Of a DNA stretch of 17,501 nt, positions 7,622 through 14,845 are shown in pieces (the stretch's first letter is position 1; each line of letters opens with the position of its first letter). The position numbers and the translations under genes are program-made. Location: NCBI GenBank assembly GCA_017532485.1, contig JAFXJE010000106.1:1-17501 (forward strand), read 5' to 3'. The notes below the pieces were generated by a model. It was not told the DNA's origin, did no database searches, and saw nothing but the letters and a program-made list of their open reading frames with translations. The stretch is from Peptococcaceae bacterium. Lineage in GTDB: Bacteria; Bacillota; Peptococcia; Peptococcales; Peptococcaceae.

Positions 7622-8887
7622 TTACGCTTCTTTTTTTGTCGCTCTACCGGCTTTGTTCACAATAGTCGGCTCAGCATTTTCCGTAATACATTCTTTTGTA
7701 ATGATTACTTTGATAATGTTATTATTTGAAGGAACTTCGTACATGACATCCATCATAACTTTTTCTACAATGGAACGCAAACCACGCGCACCTGTATTTC
7801 TTTTCAATGCTTCTTCTGCAATAGCATCTAAAGACTCAGGCGTAAATTCCAACTCCACATTATCCATTCCCATCAATTTTTGATACTGCTTAACCAAAGC
7901 ATTTTTCGGCTCAGTTAAAATACGAATTAAAGCCTCTTTATCCAGTGCATCCAAAGTCACAATGACTGGCACGCGACCGATAAATTCAGGAATTAAACCA
8001 TATTTCAGCAAATCTTCGGGAATCAATTTATTCAACAAATCATCCTTTTTCTTTTCTGCAGCAGTTTTGACATCAGAATTAAAACCTAAAGTCTTTTTAC
8101 CGACACGATTGTCGATAATTTTATCCAAACCGTCAAAAGCACCACCCAAAATAAACAGGATATTGGTTGTGTCTAACTGTAAAAATTCTTGATGAGGATG
8201 TTTTCTTCCCCCTTGCGGCGGAACATTGGCTACTGTACCCTCGACAATTTTCAGTAAAGCCTGTTGTACGCCTTCACCGGAAACATCACGAGTGATCGAA
8301 GGATTGTCTGCTTTGCGCGCAATCTTATCAATTTCGTCAATATAGATAATCCCTTTTTGAGCCAATTCAATATCATATTCTGCAGCCTGAATAATTTTCA
8401 ACAGAATATTTTCCACATCTTCACCTACATAACCTGCCTCTGTTAATGAAGTAGCATCTGCAATAGCAAAAGGAACCTTTAAAATTTTCGCCAAAGTTTG
8501 CGCTAATAAAGTTTTCCCACTGCCAGTAGGCCCAATTAAGCAAATATTGGACTTTTGCAGTTCCACATCTTCATTATCACTATGCATTGCATTAATTCGT
8601 TTATAGTGGTTATAGACAGATACTGCCAAGGTCTTCTTAGCAGAGTCCTGTCCGATTACATAAGTGTCTAAGATTTCTTTAATTTCAGCAGGCTTCAGAA
8701 TTTCAGATAAATCGACATCAACTTCGCTGCCGAATTCTTCAAGAATAATATCGTGGCAAAGGCTTACACATTCGTCACAAATATAAACATTAGGCCCGGC
8801 AACAATTTTCCGTACATGGTCCTGTGATTTCCCACAAAAAGAACAACGGATTAACTCTTTATCATCATTATATTCCACTAAAGCCAC
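7622..8887 (-). CDS. clpX: ATP-dependent Clp protease ATP-binding subunit ClpX
   Basis: This is the AAA+ unfoldase that recognises, unfolds and threads substrates into ClpP. Its 421 residues are the usual length. The N-terminal zinc-binding domain has C15, C18, C37 and C40 (RCSFCGK, YICDEC). Walker A is GPTGSGKT (119-126), the GYVG pore loop is at 152-155, Walker B is IIYIDEID (D184, E185), the RKH loop is at 228-230, and the ClpP-docking loop is LGF (267-269) instead of the common IGF. The GTG at 8887 follows AAAGG by 7 bases. A second GTG at 8878 follows GAGG by 8 bases and aligns better with the short N-terminus of B. subtilis ClpX, so the true start may be there. It is the last gene of tig-clpP-clpX, 21 bases after clpP. 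No lon gene follows; a terminator does. Confidence 0.98.
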   Translation of the reverse strand: MALVEYNDDKELIRCSFCGKSQDHVRKIVAGPNVYICDECVSLCHDIILEEFGSEVDVDLSEILKPAEIKEILDTYVIGQDSAKKTLAVSVYNHYKRINAMHSDNEDVELQKSNICLIGPTGSGKTLLAQTLAKILKVPFAIADATSLTEAGYVGEDVENILLKIIQAAEYDIELAQKGIIYIDEIDKIARKADNPSITRDVSGEGVQQALLKIVEGTVANVPPQGGRKHPHQEFLQLDTTNILFILGGAFDGLDKIIDNRVGKKTLGFNSDVKTAAEKKKDDLLNKLIPEDLLKYGLIPEFIGRVPVIVTLDALDKEALIRILTEPKNALVKQYQKLMGMDNVELEFTPESLDAIAEEALKRNTGARGLRSIVEKVMMDVMYEVPSNNNIIKVIITKECITENAEPTIVNKAGRATKKEA

Positions 8888-8908
8888 CTCACAACCTTTA
8901 CTTCCACA

Positions 8909-9493
8909 TTAGTGGCTGCTGATTACTTCGTCAACAAGACCGTACTCTTTAGCCTCTTCTGCAGTCATAAAATTATCTCTCTCCGTATCTTCCATAACTT
9001 GCTCCAGGCTTTGACCTGTTTTTTCAGCTAAAATACGGTTCAATTTTTCTTTAATCTCCAAAATATGCTTAGCATGGATAGCAATATCCGTAGCTTGACC
9101 ACTAGCACCACCTAGTGGCTGATGAATCATAATCTCACTATTAGGTAAAGCAAAACGCTTGCCTTTGGCACCTGCAGCTAATAAGAATGCACCCATACTT
9201 GCAGCCATCCCTACACAAATAGTCGATACATCACATTTGATGTAATTCATGGTGTCATAAATTGCCATGCCAGCAGTAATCACACCACCTGGACTATTGA
9301 TATAGAGGAAGATATCTTTATCCGGGTCATCGGCTTCCAAAAATAAAAGCTGAGCAATAACTGCATTTGCTGTTACATTATTAACCTCATCACCTAAAAA
9401 GATAATTCTGTCTTTTAATAATCTGGAATAGATATCATAAGAGCGTTCACCACGATTAGTCTGCTCTACTACCATAGGAACTAAATAGCTCAT
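8909..9493 (-). CDS. clpP: ATP-dependent Clp protease proteolytic subunit ClpP
   Basis: This is the serine peptidase of the Clp complex; it forms a double heptamer that degrades proteins delivered by ClpX and other Clp ATPases in the cytoplasm. Its 194 residues match the family. The catalytic triad is visible: S99 in GMAASMGAF, H124 in IMIHQPLGG and D173 in DTERDNF. The oxyanion-region YINSPGG (64-70) and the N-terminal loop (MVVEQTNRGERSYDIYSRL) are conserved. The ATG follows AAGGAGA by 8 bases. The gene sits between tig (35 bases upstream) and clpX, the common bacterial order, so chaperone, protease and unfoldase are probably made from one transcript. No CtsR or HrcA-type operator was seen in the leader. 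Confidence 0.98.
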   Translation of the reverse strand: MSYLVPMVVEQTNRGERSYDIYSRLLKDRIIFLGDEVNNVTANAVIAQLLFLEADDPDKDIFLYINSPGGVITAGMAIYDTMNYIKCDVSTICVGMAASMGAFLLAAGAKGKRFALPNSEIMIHQPLGGASGQATDIAIHAKHILEIKEKLNRILAEKTGQSLEQVMEDTERDNFMTAEEAKEYGLVDEVISSH

Positions 9494-9528
9494 GTTGATC
9501 TCTCCTTTTCTTGATACTCCAGTATAGC

Positions 9529-10839
9529 TTAACCAATTTTTGCGTTTTCTAATAAGAAGTCAGTAACTTTTTCTAATAAAATGTTACGTTTGATTAAGCC
9601 TAATTGACCTCTAGCTGTAAACATTTGTTTTACTTGGTCAACAGGTTGTTGATACATTTCAGCTAATACGCCAAATTCTTTTTCCATTTCTTCGTCTGTT
9701 ACATCAATGCCTTCTTTTTCAGCAATAGCTTCTAATACTAATCTTTGTTTTACAAAAGCTTCAGCTTGCAAACGGCAATCTTCTTCTAATTTTTCCATTG
9801 TAGCGCCTGTTAATTGAACATATTGTTCTAAACTGAAACCTTGTTGAGCTAATTGATAACGGATATCGTTCATATAATTTTCAGCTTCGTCTTTAACCAT
9901 GGATTCAGGAGCAACTACATCGCTGCCTTCTACAACTTTAGCAGAAACTGCTGCTTTATATCTAGTTTGGATTTCTTTACCTTTTTCTTCTGCTAACATT
10001 ACTCTGATATCTTCTTTGTATTCTGCTAAAGTTTCAAAGTTGCTTACATCTTTAGCAAATTCATCATTCAATTCAGGTAATACTTTTCTTTTGATTGCAT
10101 TTAATTTCACTTCAAAGACAACTGGTTGACCTGCTAAGTCAGCTGCAGGATAATTTTCTGGGAAAGTGATATCTAATGCTTTTTCATCACCAGTTTTCAT
10201 ACCTACCATTTGGTCTTCAAAACCTGGGATAAATTGACCAGAACCGATAACTAAATCAAAGCCTTCACCAGCACCACCTGGGAATGCAACGCCGTCTTTT
10301 TTACCAACGAAGTCAATGTTAGCTGTATCGCCAACTTTTAAGGTGCTGCGACGGTCTGTAATTGTTTTAACTTCAGCCTGTCTGCCTCTCATTTGGTCTA
10401 AGTATTGTTCTACTTCTTTATCGCTTACTTCACCCATGATTTCTTCAATGTCTAAACCTTTGTAGTCACCTAAAGCGATTTCTTGTTTAGTGTCAACAAT
10501 TGCTTTAAAGATAAATTCTTTACCTTTTTCGATTTGTACTAAATCAAAATCAGGTTGAGCAATTGGTTGGAAAGTTTCATCTTGTTCTTTTAATTCTTTA
10601 ACAGCTTTGATGTATTCTGTCATAACTAAACGGTTAGCTGCTTCTTCATAGAAGATTTCAGGACCGTATAATTTTTCAGCTACGCTTCTTGGCACTTTAC
10701 CATTTCTGAAGCCATCAGCTTTTAATCTTGGTGCCATGGATTTGTAAGCTTGCTGTAAAGCATCTTCAAATACTTCTTTTGCTACCTCCACTGTTAATTC
10801 AACTTTCACTTTGTCCAGTTTTTCTACTTTAACTGCCAT
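9529..10839 (-). CDS. tig: Trigger factor, ribosome-associated chaperone and prolyl isomerase
   Basis: Trigger factor binds the ribosome at the exit tunnel and shields nascent chains; its 436 residues match the family. The N-terminal ribosome-binding domain has the signature GFRNGKVP (43-50). The central FKBP-type isomerase domain (about 160-245) includes GDTANIDFVGKKDG, FDLVIGSGQFIPGFEDQM and LDITFPENYPA. The C-terminal helical domain (about 260-436) forms the chaperone arms. The ATG follows AGGAGG by 10 bases. Codon choice is visibly more restricted than in the neighbours, as expected for a highly expressed gene. It heads the tig-clpP-clpX operon and has a promoter with a perfect -10 box near 10901-10906. 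Confidence 0.98.
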   Translation of the reverse strand: MAVKVEKLDKVKVELTVEVAKEVFEDALQQAYKSMAPRLKADGFRNGKVPRSVAEKLYGPEIFYEEAANRLVMTEYIKAVKELKEQDETFQPIAQPDFDLVQIEKGKEFIFKAIVDTKQEIALGDYKGLDIEEIMGEVSDKEVEQYLDQMRGRQAEVKTITDRRSTLKVGDTANIDFVGKKDGVAFPGGAGEGFDLVIGSGQFIPGFEDQMVGMKTGDEKALDITFPENYPAADLAGQPVVFEVKLNAIKRKVLPELNDEFAKDVSNFETLAEYKEDIRVMLAEEKGKEIQTRYKAAVSAKVVEGSDVVAPESMVKDEAENYMNDIRYQLAQQGFSLEQYVQLTGATMEKLEEDCRLQAEAFVKQRLVLEAIAEKEGIDVTDEEMEKEFGVLAEMYQQPVDQVKQMFTARGQLGLIKRNILLEKVTDFLLENAKIG

Positions 10840-10900
10840 TGAAATAATTCCTCCTAAAATAAATATATAAATTTTAAATTTTATCTTGGATATCTAAATT

Positions 10901-10906
10901 ATTATA
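10901..10906 (-). promoter_or_regulatory. -10 box of the tig promoter
   Basis: The minus strand reads CTGTATAAT, a perfect -10 hexamer about 60 bases before the tig start. A matching -35 box is not obvious; TTTCCT stands 17 bases upstream. The leader is AT-rich, with no inverted repeat that looks like a CIRCE or CtsR site. Confidence 0.5.
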
Positions 10907-10970
10907 CAGCTAATTGAACAAATAGGAAAGATATTTTTTCTAATTTTTGCAAATTATTTCTCATTTAATG

Positions 10971-11447
10971 CTAAATATTCAAGTACCAAACCATTCCTGT
11001 TAAATATGTCGCAAATCCCACCCACAATAAATATGGTATTTGCAGCTTGGCAGCTGTCAAATCAACCTTACTAAAGAAATAAATCATCAAAACAATCAGC
11101 ACCAGCAGTACCAGCAATAAAAGAAACGCTAAACCAAAAACTTGAAATTGGAAAAAAACAAAATTCCAAATAAAATTTAAACCTAATTGAACAGCAAAAA
11201 TTATTAACCCCCACATTCTTGCACGCGAAATATCAGCATACCAAATTCGCACTGCTCCAATACCCATTAAGGCGTATAGAATTGCCCAAACAATTGGAAA
11301 CAAAATATCTGGTGGGGTTAGCGGTGGTTTTGTAACCATTAGCTTATACGCTTCTCTACCTGTTCTAGTCAGCCAGCTCGCCAACCCACCTACAGCCTCT
11401 ACCAAAAAAATCCCCACAGCATAATCTTTCCATGAAATCATCTTCAT
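10971..11447 (-). CDS. tspO: TspO/MBR family membrane protein
   Basis: This five-helix membrane protein belongs to the TspO/peripheral benzodiazepine receptor family, which binds porphyrins and related molecules; its role in Bacillota is poorly defined. Family signatures are clear: KPPLTPPDILFP followed by VWAILYALMGIGA, then LNFIWNFVFF, and at the end PYLLWVGFATYL with MVWYLN. Length is near the usual 155-165 residues. The start is uncertain. GTG 11459 and ATG 11456 lie in or against the GAGGTGAT ribosome site, so ATG 11447 (11 bases after GAGG) is chosen; ATG 11441 is also possible. It lies downstream of feoA on the same strand but behind a terminator, so it probably has its own promoter; none is convincing. 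Confidence 0.93.
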   Translation of the reverse strand: MKMISWKDYAVGIFLVEAVGGLASWLTRTGREAYKLMVTKPPLTPPDILFPIVWAILYALMGIGAVRIWYADISRARMWGLIIFAVQLGLNFIWNFVFFQFQVFGLAFLLLLVLLVLIVLMIYFFSKVDLTAAKLQIPYLLWVGFATYLTGMVWYLNI

Positions 11448-11511
11448 CTTATTCATCACCTCATCTATAATATAGGTAAAAATCTCCGGATTATGCCTAT
11501 AATAAAAAAAC

Positions 11512-11543
11512 AGTCATACCCGACCAAAATATCGGATATGACT
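11512..11543. terminator. Bidirectional terminator hairpin between feoA and tspO
   Basis: AGTCATAcCCGA (11512-11523) pairs with TCGGaTATGACT (11532-11543), 11 of 12 positions, around an 8-base loop. On the minus strand the hairpin is followed by TTTTTTT, and on the plus strand by ATTTTTT. The main role is most likely to end feoA transcription, five bases after its stop. Confidence 0.8.
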
Positions 11544-11548
11544 ATTTT

Positions 11549-11782
11549 TTAGCTTTCCACTACTATCTGGCTGCTTTCTTCATTTCGCAAAGCGATGATG
11601 GCACCACGAATTAAATACGCTTTAGGGTCACCTAGTGGACTTTGCCCCACACAAGTAATCTCGGTATTTTCTACCAATCCCAAATCCTGTAAACGATGCC
11701 TTAACTCACCCTCAAGATTAATTTGCGCTACAATTCCTTGTTTCCCTTTTGGCAAATCAGCCAACAAATAATTTTCTTTCAT
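11549..11782 (-). CDS. feoA: FeoA family protein
   Basis: This small SH3-fold protein is of the FeoA family, normally a cytoplasmic partner of the ferrous-iron transporter FeoB. The 77-residue product shows the family pattern: LADLPKGKQGIVAQI, RHRLQDLGL, then the conserved SPLGDPKAYLIRG and IALRNEE. The start is placed at ATG 11782, 8 bases after AGG in AGGTGA. A GTG at 11791 is part of that ribosome site and is probably not used. There is no feoB or feoC beside it: the neighbours are a holin-like gene upstream and tspO downstream. It may act with a feoB elsewhere or serve another role. No Fur-type palindrome was seen in the 80 bases upstream. Confidence 0.92.
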   Translation of the reverse strand: MKENYLLADLPKGKQGIVAQINLEGELRHRLQDLGLVENTEITCVGQSPLGDPKAYLIRGAIIALRNEESSQIVVES

Positions 11783-11864
11783 TATTCTCACCTATCCTTT
11801 AGCCTATTCTTCCCCAAACTAAGGTAATATATGCTAAAGAATTGACAACGGTGCTTTTATCTTT

Positions 11865-12203
11865 CTATGACACCAGCCAGTTTAATACTGTACTTACTAC
11901 AGAAATCACAATTGCACCTAAGATTGCCGGCCAAACACCTGTAATTGCAAAGCCACCAACAATGCTGGATGTCAATAACAACATTAAACCATTAATCACA
12001 AAAGTCAACAGACCTAAAGTCATTATGTTCAATGGTAAAGTTAAAACCATAAAAACAGGACGAATAATCGCATTAATTATCCCGAAGATAATTGCAGCTA
12101 TAAATACAGGACCCCAACCTGATACATGAATACCTTCTATCCAATTTGCTGCCAACATGATTGCCGCCGCATTCAAAATTACTTTTACAATTAAATTTTT
12201 CAT
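11865..12203 (-). CDS. Phage_holin_4_2 (YvlD-like) family membrane protein
   Basis: This 112-residue integral membrane protein has about four hydrophobic helices: KVILNAAAIMLAANWI, PVFIAAIIFGIINAII, IMTLGLLTFVINGLMLLL and AILGAIVISVVSTVL. The motif RPVFMVLTLPLNIMTLG is diagnostic of the family called Phage_holin_4_2, which includes B. subtilis YvlD. These are chromosomal proteins of unknown role; the holin name does not imply a phage here. ATG 12203 is chosen because AGGAG lies 8 bases upstream; the GTG at 12212 overlaps the ribosome site. The ribosome site itself lies in the last codons of uvrC, so the gene is probably co-transcribed with uvrC. I see no clear terminator after it. Confidence 0.9.
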   Translation of the reverse strand: MKNLIVKVILNAAAIMLAANWIEGIHVSGWGPVFIAAIIFGIINAIIRPVFMVLTLPLNIMTLGLLTFVINGLMLLLTSSIVGGFAITGVWPAILGAIVISVVSTVLNWLVS

Positions 12204-12208
12204 GAAAA

Positions 12209-14068
12209 TCACTCCTTAATTTTTCTTTGCTTACCCCATCTAGCTTGTAAATCTTGATGTGTTTTTAAGTAACTATATATTTCTTCTGCGACTTTTTGAT
12301 TTATCCCTTCTACTTCCAACAATTCTTCTACTGTTGCTTCTTTAATTTTAGCAAAAGAACCAAAATGCTTGAGTAAATTTGTTCGTCTTTTGGCTCCCAC
12401 CCCTGGAATATCATCAAGAATACTGGCTAAATTGCGTTTACCTCGCAAAGTACGATGATAAGTAATTGCAAAACGGTGAGCCTCATCGCGTAGACGCTGC
12501 ACTAAAAACAAAGCTTGCGACTCTCGTGGCAACACTATAGGCTCATCACTATTTTCTGTAAATAACAATTCTTCACGTTCCGCCAAGCTGTAGGTAGTAA
12601 TATGACTATAACCTTGTTCTGCCATAGCTTGCCGCGCATATTTCAACTGTCCTTTACCACCATCAATAATAACTAAATCAGGCAGCTGCGAAAATTTACC
12701 ATCCTGCGTTTTACCAGCCTCTTGAAATCTTCTAGTAATTACTTCATACATACTAGCAAAATCGTTTGGCCCTTCCACCGTTTTAATTTTAAAACGCCGA
12801 TACTGGTCTTTTTGTGGTTTACCATCTACAAACACAACCATAGAAGCAACACTTTCTGTACCTTGAGTATTGGATATATCAAAACATTCCATGCGATGCG
12901 GCAACTCAGGCAAACCCAATTCTTTCTGCAACTGTTCCAAGGCACCAATAGTGCGTTCCTTTTGCCACTGATCTTCGACCTCTTGTTTGTTCAAGGTTTC
13001 CAATGCATTGCGCCCAACAAGTTCTACCAGTTCTTTTTGTTTCCCTCTTTTCGGCACTTTTAGCTGCACCTTACTGCCACGCTTATCACTAAGCCAATGC
13101 TCAATAATTTCTTTTTCCTCAACCTCTGTTTCCAAAATAATTACTGGTGGTACAGTTTGACTAGTTAAGTAAAATTGTTTTATAAAGGAAGCTAAAATTT
13201 CACCACGCGAATTTTCATCCGTTCCTTTGAGAAAATAGCTTTCCCGACCGATGATTTTTCCACCCCGAACAAAAAATATCTGCACACAAGCTTGACCTAA
13301 GCCACGCGCCAAAGCGATAACATCTTCTTCCTCACCTTGTCCCAAAACAGCTTTTTGCTCCGTCATTAATTGTTGCAAGCCTCGTAATTGGTCACGCAGC
13401 ATAGCAGCCCGTTCAAACTCTAAATTTTCTGCCGCTATTTCCATTTCTCGTTCAATTTTCTTTACCAAATGCTCTTGTTTGCCGGCAAAAAACAAAGCCA
13501 CTTGTTCAATCATTTCTTGATAATCTTCTTGAGATATACGCCCAATACAAGGTGCATAACATTTCTTGATATGTGCATTCAAACAAGGGCGGTCATTAGT
13601 GAAAACCTTTTGTTTACAGCTGCGAAAAGGAAATATTGAACGCACCACTTCCAACGAAGCACGCAAATCATTTACACTTGGATACGGTCCAAAATAGCGC
13701 GCACCATCCTTTTCCACTTTTCGCGTTACAAAAACTCTTGGATAATCTTCCTTAGTAATCTTAATATACGGATAGGTTTTATCGTCTTTTAAGTTTATAT
13801 TATACTTAGGACGATATTTTTTTATCAAATTGCACTCCAATACTAAGGCTTCTAACTCATTATCAGCCAAAATATATTCAAAATCGGCAATATGCTTTAC
13901 CAAGGCAATTGTTTTGGCAGCTTCTGGTGGCAATTCACGAAAATAGGAACGAACACGGTTTTTCAAATTTACCGCTTTGCCGACATAAATAATTTCACCA
14001 AGATTATTCTTCATCAGATAGACGCCAGGCTGATCAGGTAAAGCTTTTAATTTTTCTTGAATATCCAT
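12209..14068 (-). CDS. uvrC: Excinuclease ABC subunit C (UvrC)
   Basis: UvrC is the dual endonuclease of nucleotide excision repair; it cuts on both sides of a lesion after UvrA-UvrB loading. Its 619 residues are the normal length. The N-terminal GIY-YIG nuclease has GVY (15-17), YVGK (28-31) and R40. Four cysteines (C151, C162, C170, C174 in SCKQ, RPCL, IKKCYAPC) match the [4Fe-4S] set described for E. coli UvrC. A UVR domain (about 205-235, EFERAAMLRDQLRGL) binds UvrB. The RNase H-like 5' nuclease shows MECFDISNTQGTESVAS and LVIIDGGKGQL. Tandem helix-hairpin-helix motifs end the protein (DDIPGVGAKRRTNLLKHFG, LLEVEGINQKVAEEI). The ATG follows AGGAGGG closely. It stands alone from uvrA/uvrB, behind a strong hairpin in its leader. 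Confidence 0.98.
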   Translation of the reverse strand: MDIQEKLKALPDQPGVYLMKNNLGEIIYVGKAVNLKNRVRSYFRELPPEAAKTIALVKHIADFEYILADNELEALVLECNLIKKYRPKYNINLKDDKTYPYIKITKEDYPRVFVTRKVEKDGARYFGPYPSVNDLRASLEVVRSIFPFRSCKQKVFTNDRPCLNAHIKKCYAPCIGRISQEDYQEMIEQVALFFAGKQEHLVKKIEREMEIAAENLEFERAAMLRDQLRGLQQLMTEQKAVLGQGEEEDVIALARGLGQACVQIFFVRGGKIIGRESYFLKGTDENSRGEILASFIKQFYLTSQTVPPVIILETEVEEKEIIEHWLSDKRGSKVQLKVPKRGKQKELVELVGRNALETLNKQEVEDQWQKERTIGALEQLQKELGLPELPHRMECFDISNTQGTESVASMVVFVDGKPQKDQYRRFKIKTVEGPNDFASMYEVITRRFQEAGKTQDGKFSQLPDLVIIDGGKGQLKYARQAMAEQGYSHITTYSLAEREELLFTENSDEPIVLPRESQALFLVQRLRDEAHRFAITYHRTLRGKRNLASILDDIPGVGAKRRTNLLKHFGSFAKIKEATVEELLEVEGINQKVAEEIYSYLKTHQDLQARWGKQRKIKE

Positions 14069-14088
14069 TTTTCCCTCCTAAACGAAGA

Positions 14089-14122
14089 CCCCTCTGCATC
14101 TCCCGAAGGAGACATAGAGGGG
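14089..14122 (-). terminator. UUCG-capped hairpin between lipoprotein gene and uvrC
   Basis: The minus strand folds as CCCCTCT-ATG-TCTCC, a TTCG tetraloop, then GGAGA-TGC-AGAGGGG. The ATG/TGC part can form two wobble pairs, so the stem is nearly continuous over 15 positions. It starts 7 bases after the lipoprotein stop and ends just before the uvrC ribosome site. The tail TCTTCGTTT is only partly T-rich, so it may be a leaky terminator, a processing or stability hairpin, or a leader control element. Confidence 0.5.
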
Positions 14123-14129
14123 AGCATTG

Positions 14130-14795
14130 TTACATCAAAGAAATCATATACTCTATGCTTACCACTTTATCATTTTCAATATGCAAACGCATCACGCCAC
14201 CTTGGTCAGCGTATTCCACTTCAACTACTTTGTCATTTTGATAAATCAAAATAGCATACTGCTCCATATACATATATTCCCCATATAAGACTTGATATTC
14301 AGCCACTTCATTTTCGTCATAACCCTCCATTATATGACGTTCCTTATCTTCACTATTATTTGGGAATAAAGCTAAAACATCTGCTAAATCATCGCCAACT
14401 TTAATATCGCGTGGAGCTCGAATTAAGTTATCTGCCAAATACGCAAAATATAGATAACTTTCTCCTGTTTCTTCGTAACAAACAAAGCCAAAATGATTTT
14501 CATCAAAGATATATTCTTTATTCAAATTTTCTTCCCAATAAGAAGATTCTAGAATTTCTTTTGGCTCACCGTAAATTGCCAAAACATCTTTTTCCTGCAT
14601 ACTAAAAATACTATTAATTTCGTCATAAGCAAACGGCTCTGCCTTAACCGTTACCGATGGTGGATTTTGTTCCTCTTGAACCAACGGTGGTTTTTCCGGC
14701 AAAATTTCCCCTTGCTGTGGTGTATCATTATTGCAAGCTACGAGCAACAGTGAAAACATCATGATGATTGTTAATATTCTGCTTTTGTTCAACAC
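14130..14795 (-). CDS. Small lipoprotein of unknown function
   Basis: The 221-residue product has a lipoprotein signal peptide ending in LLLVAC with lipidated C21, then a Pro/Gln/Glu-rich linker (about 22-52), so it should sit on the outer face of the membrane. The folded part begins YDEINSIFSMQEKDVLAIYG (about 57-76) and later repeats the style with IKVGDDLADVLALFPNN. This short helix-then-turn pattern recalls SmpA/BLIP-type or DUF4309-like lipoprotein domains, but I do not assign one. The C-terminus is beta-rich, with two similar strands (KVVEVEYAD, KVVSIEYMI). GTG at 14795 is 5 bases after GGAGG; TTG at 14792 is equally possible at 8 bases. It lies 44 bases after spoIIP on the same strand and 61 bases before uvrC. 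Function unknown. Confidence 0.85.
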   Translation of the reverse strand: MLNKSRILTIIMMFSLLLVACNNDTPQQGEILPEKPPLVQEEQNPPSVTVKAEPFAYDEINSIFSMQEKDVLAIYGEPKEILESSYWEENLNKEYIFDENHFGFVCYEETGESYLYFAYLADNLIRAPRDIKVGDDLADVLALFPNNSEDKERHIMEGYDENEVAEYQVLYGEYMYMEQYAILIYQNDKVVEVEYADQGGVMRLHIENDKVVSIEYMISLM

Positions 14796-14817
14796 CCTCG
14801 CCTCCTCATTTTAGTAT

Positions 14818-14845
14818 ATTTTAACATATTTTATTAGTTTTACAA
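14818..14845 (-). promoter_or_regulatory. Possible promoter of the small lipoprotein gene
   Basis: TTGTAA (14845-14840), a 16-base spacer and TAAAAT (14823-14818) stand upstream of the lipoprotein start. The -35 box overlaps the end of spoIIP. The region is very AT-rich, so a chance match is quite possible. Confidence 0.35.

Noticed and set aside
9494..9528. CtsR-type operator for clpP
   Set aside because: No tandem GGTCAAA-like heptads are present between tig and clpP or in the tig leader.
11842..12129. 95-codon plus-strand frame opposite the YvlD-like gene
   Set aside because: The minus-strand protein matches a known family over its full length; the plus frame has no ribosome site and resembles nothing known.
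11865..12203. Holin gene as a sign of a prophage
   Set aside because: This family is mostly chromosomal (YvlD-like), and no other phage gene or attachment site is present.
12722..13063. 113-codon plus-strand frame inside uvrC
   Set aside because: uvrC is complete and conserved across this stretch on the minus strand.
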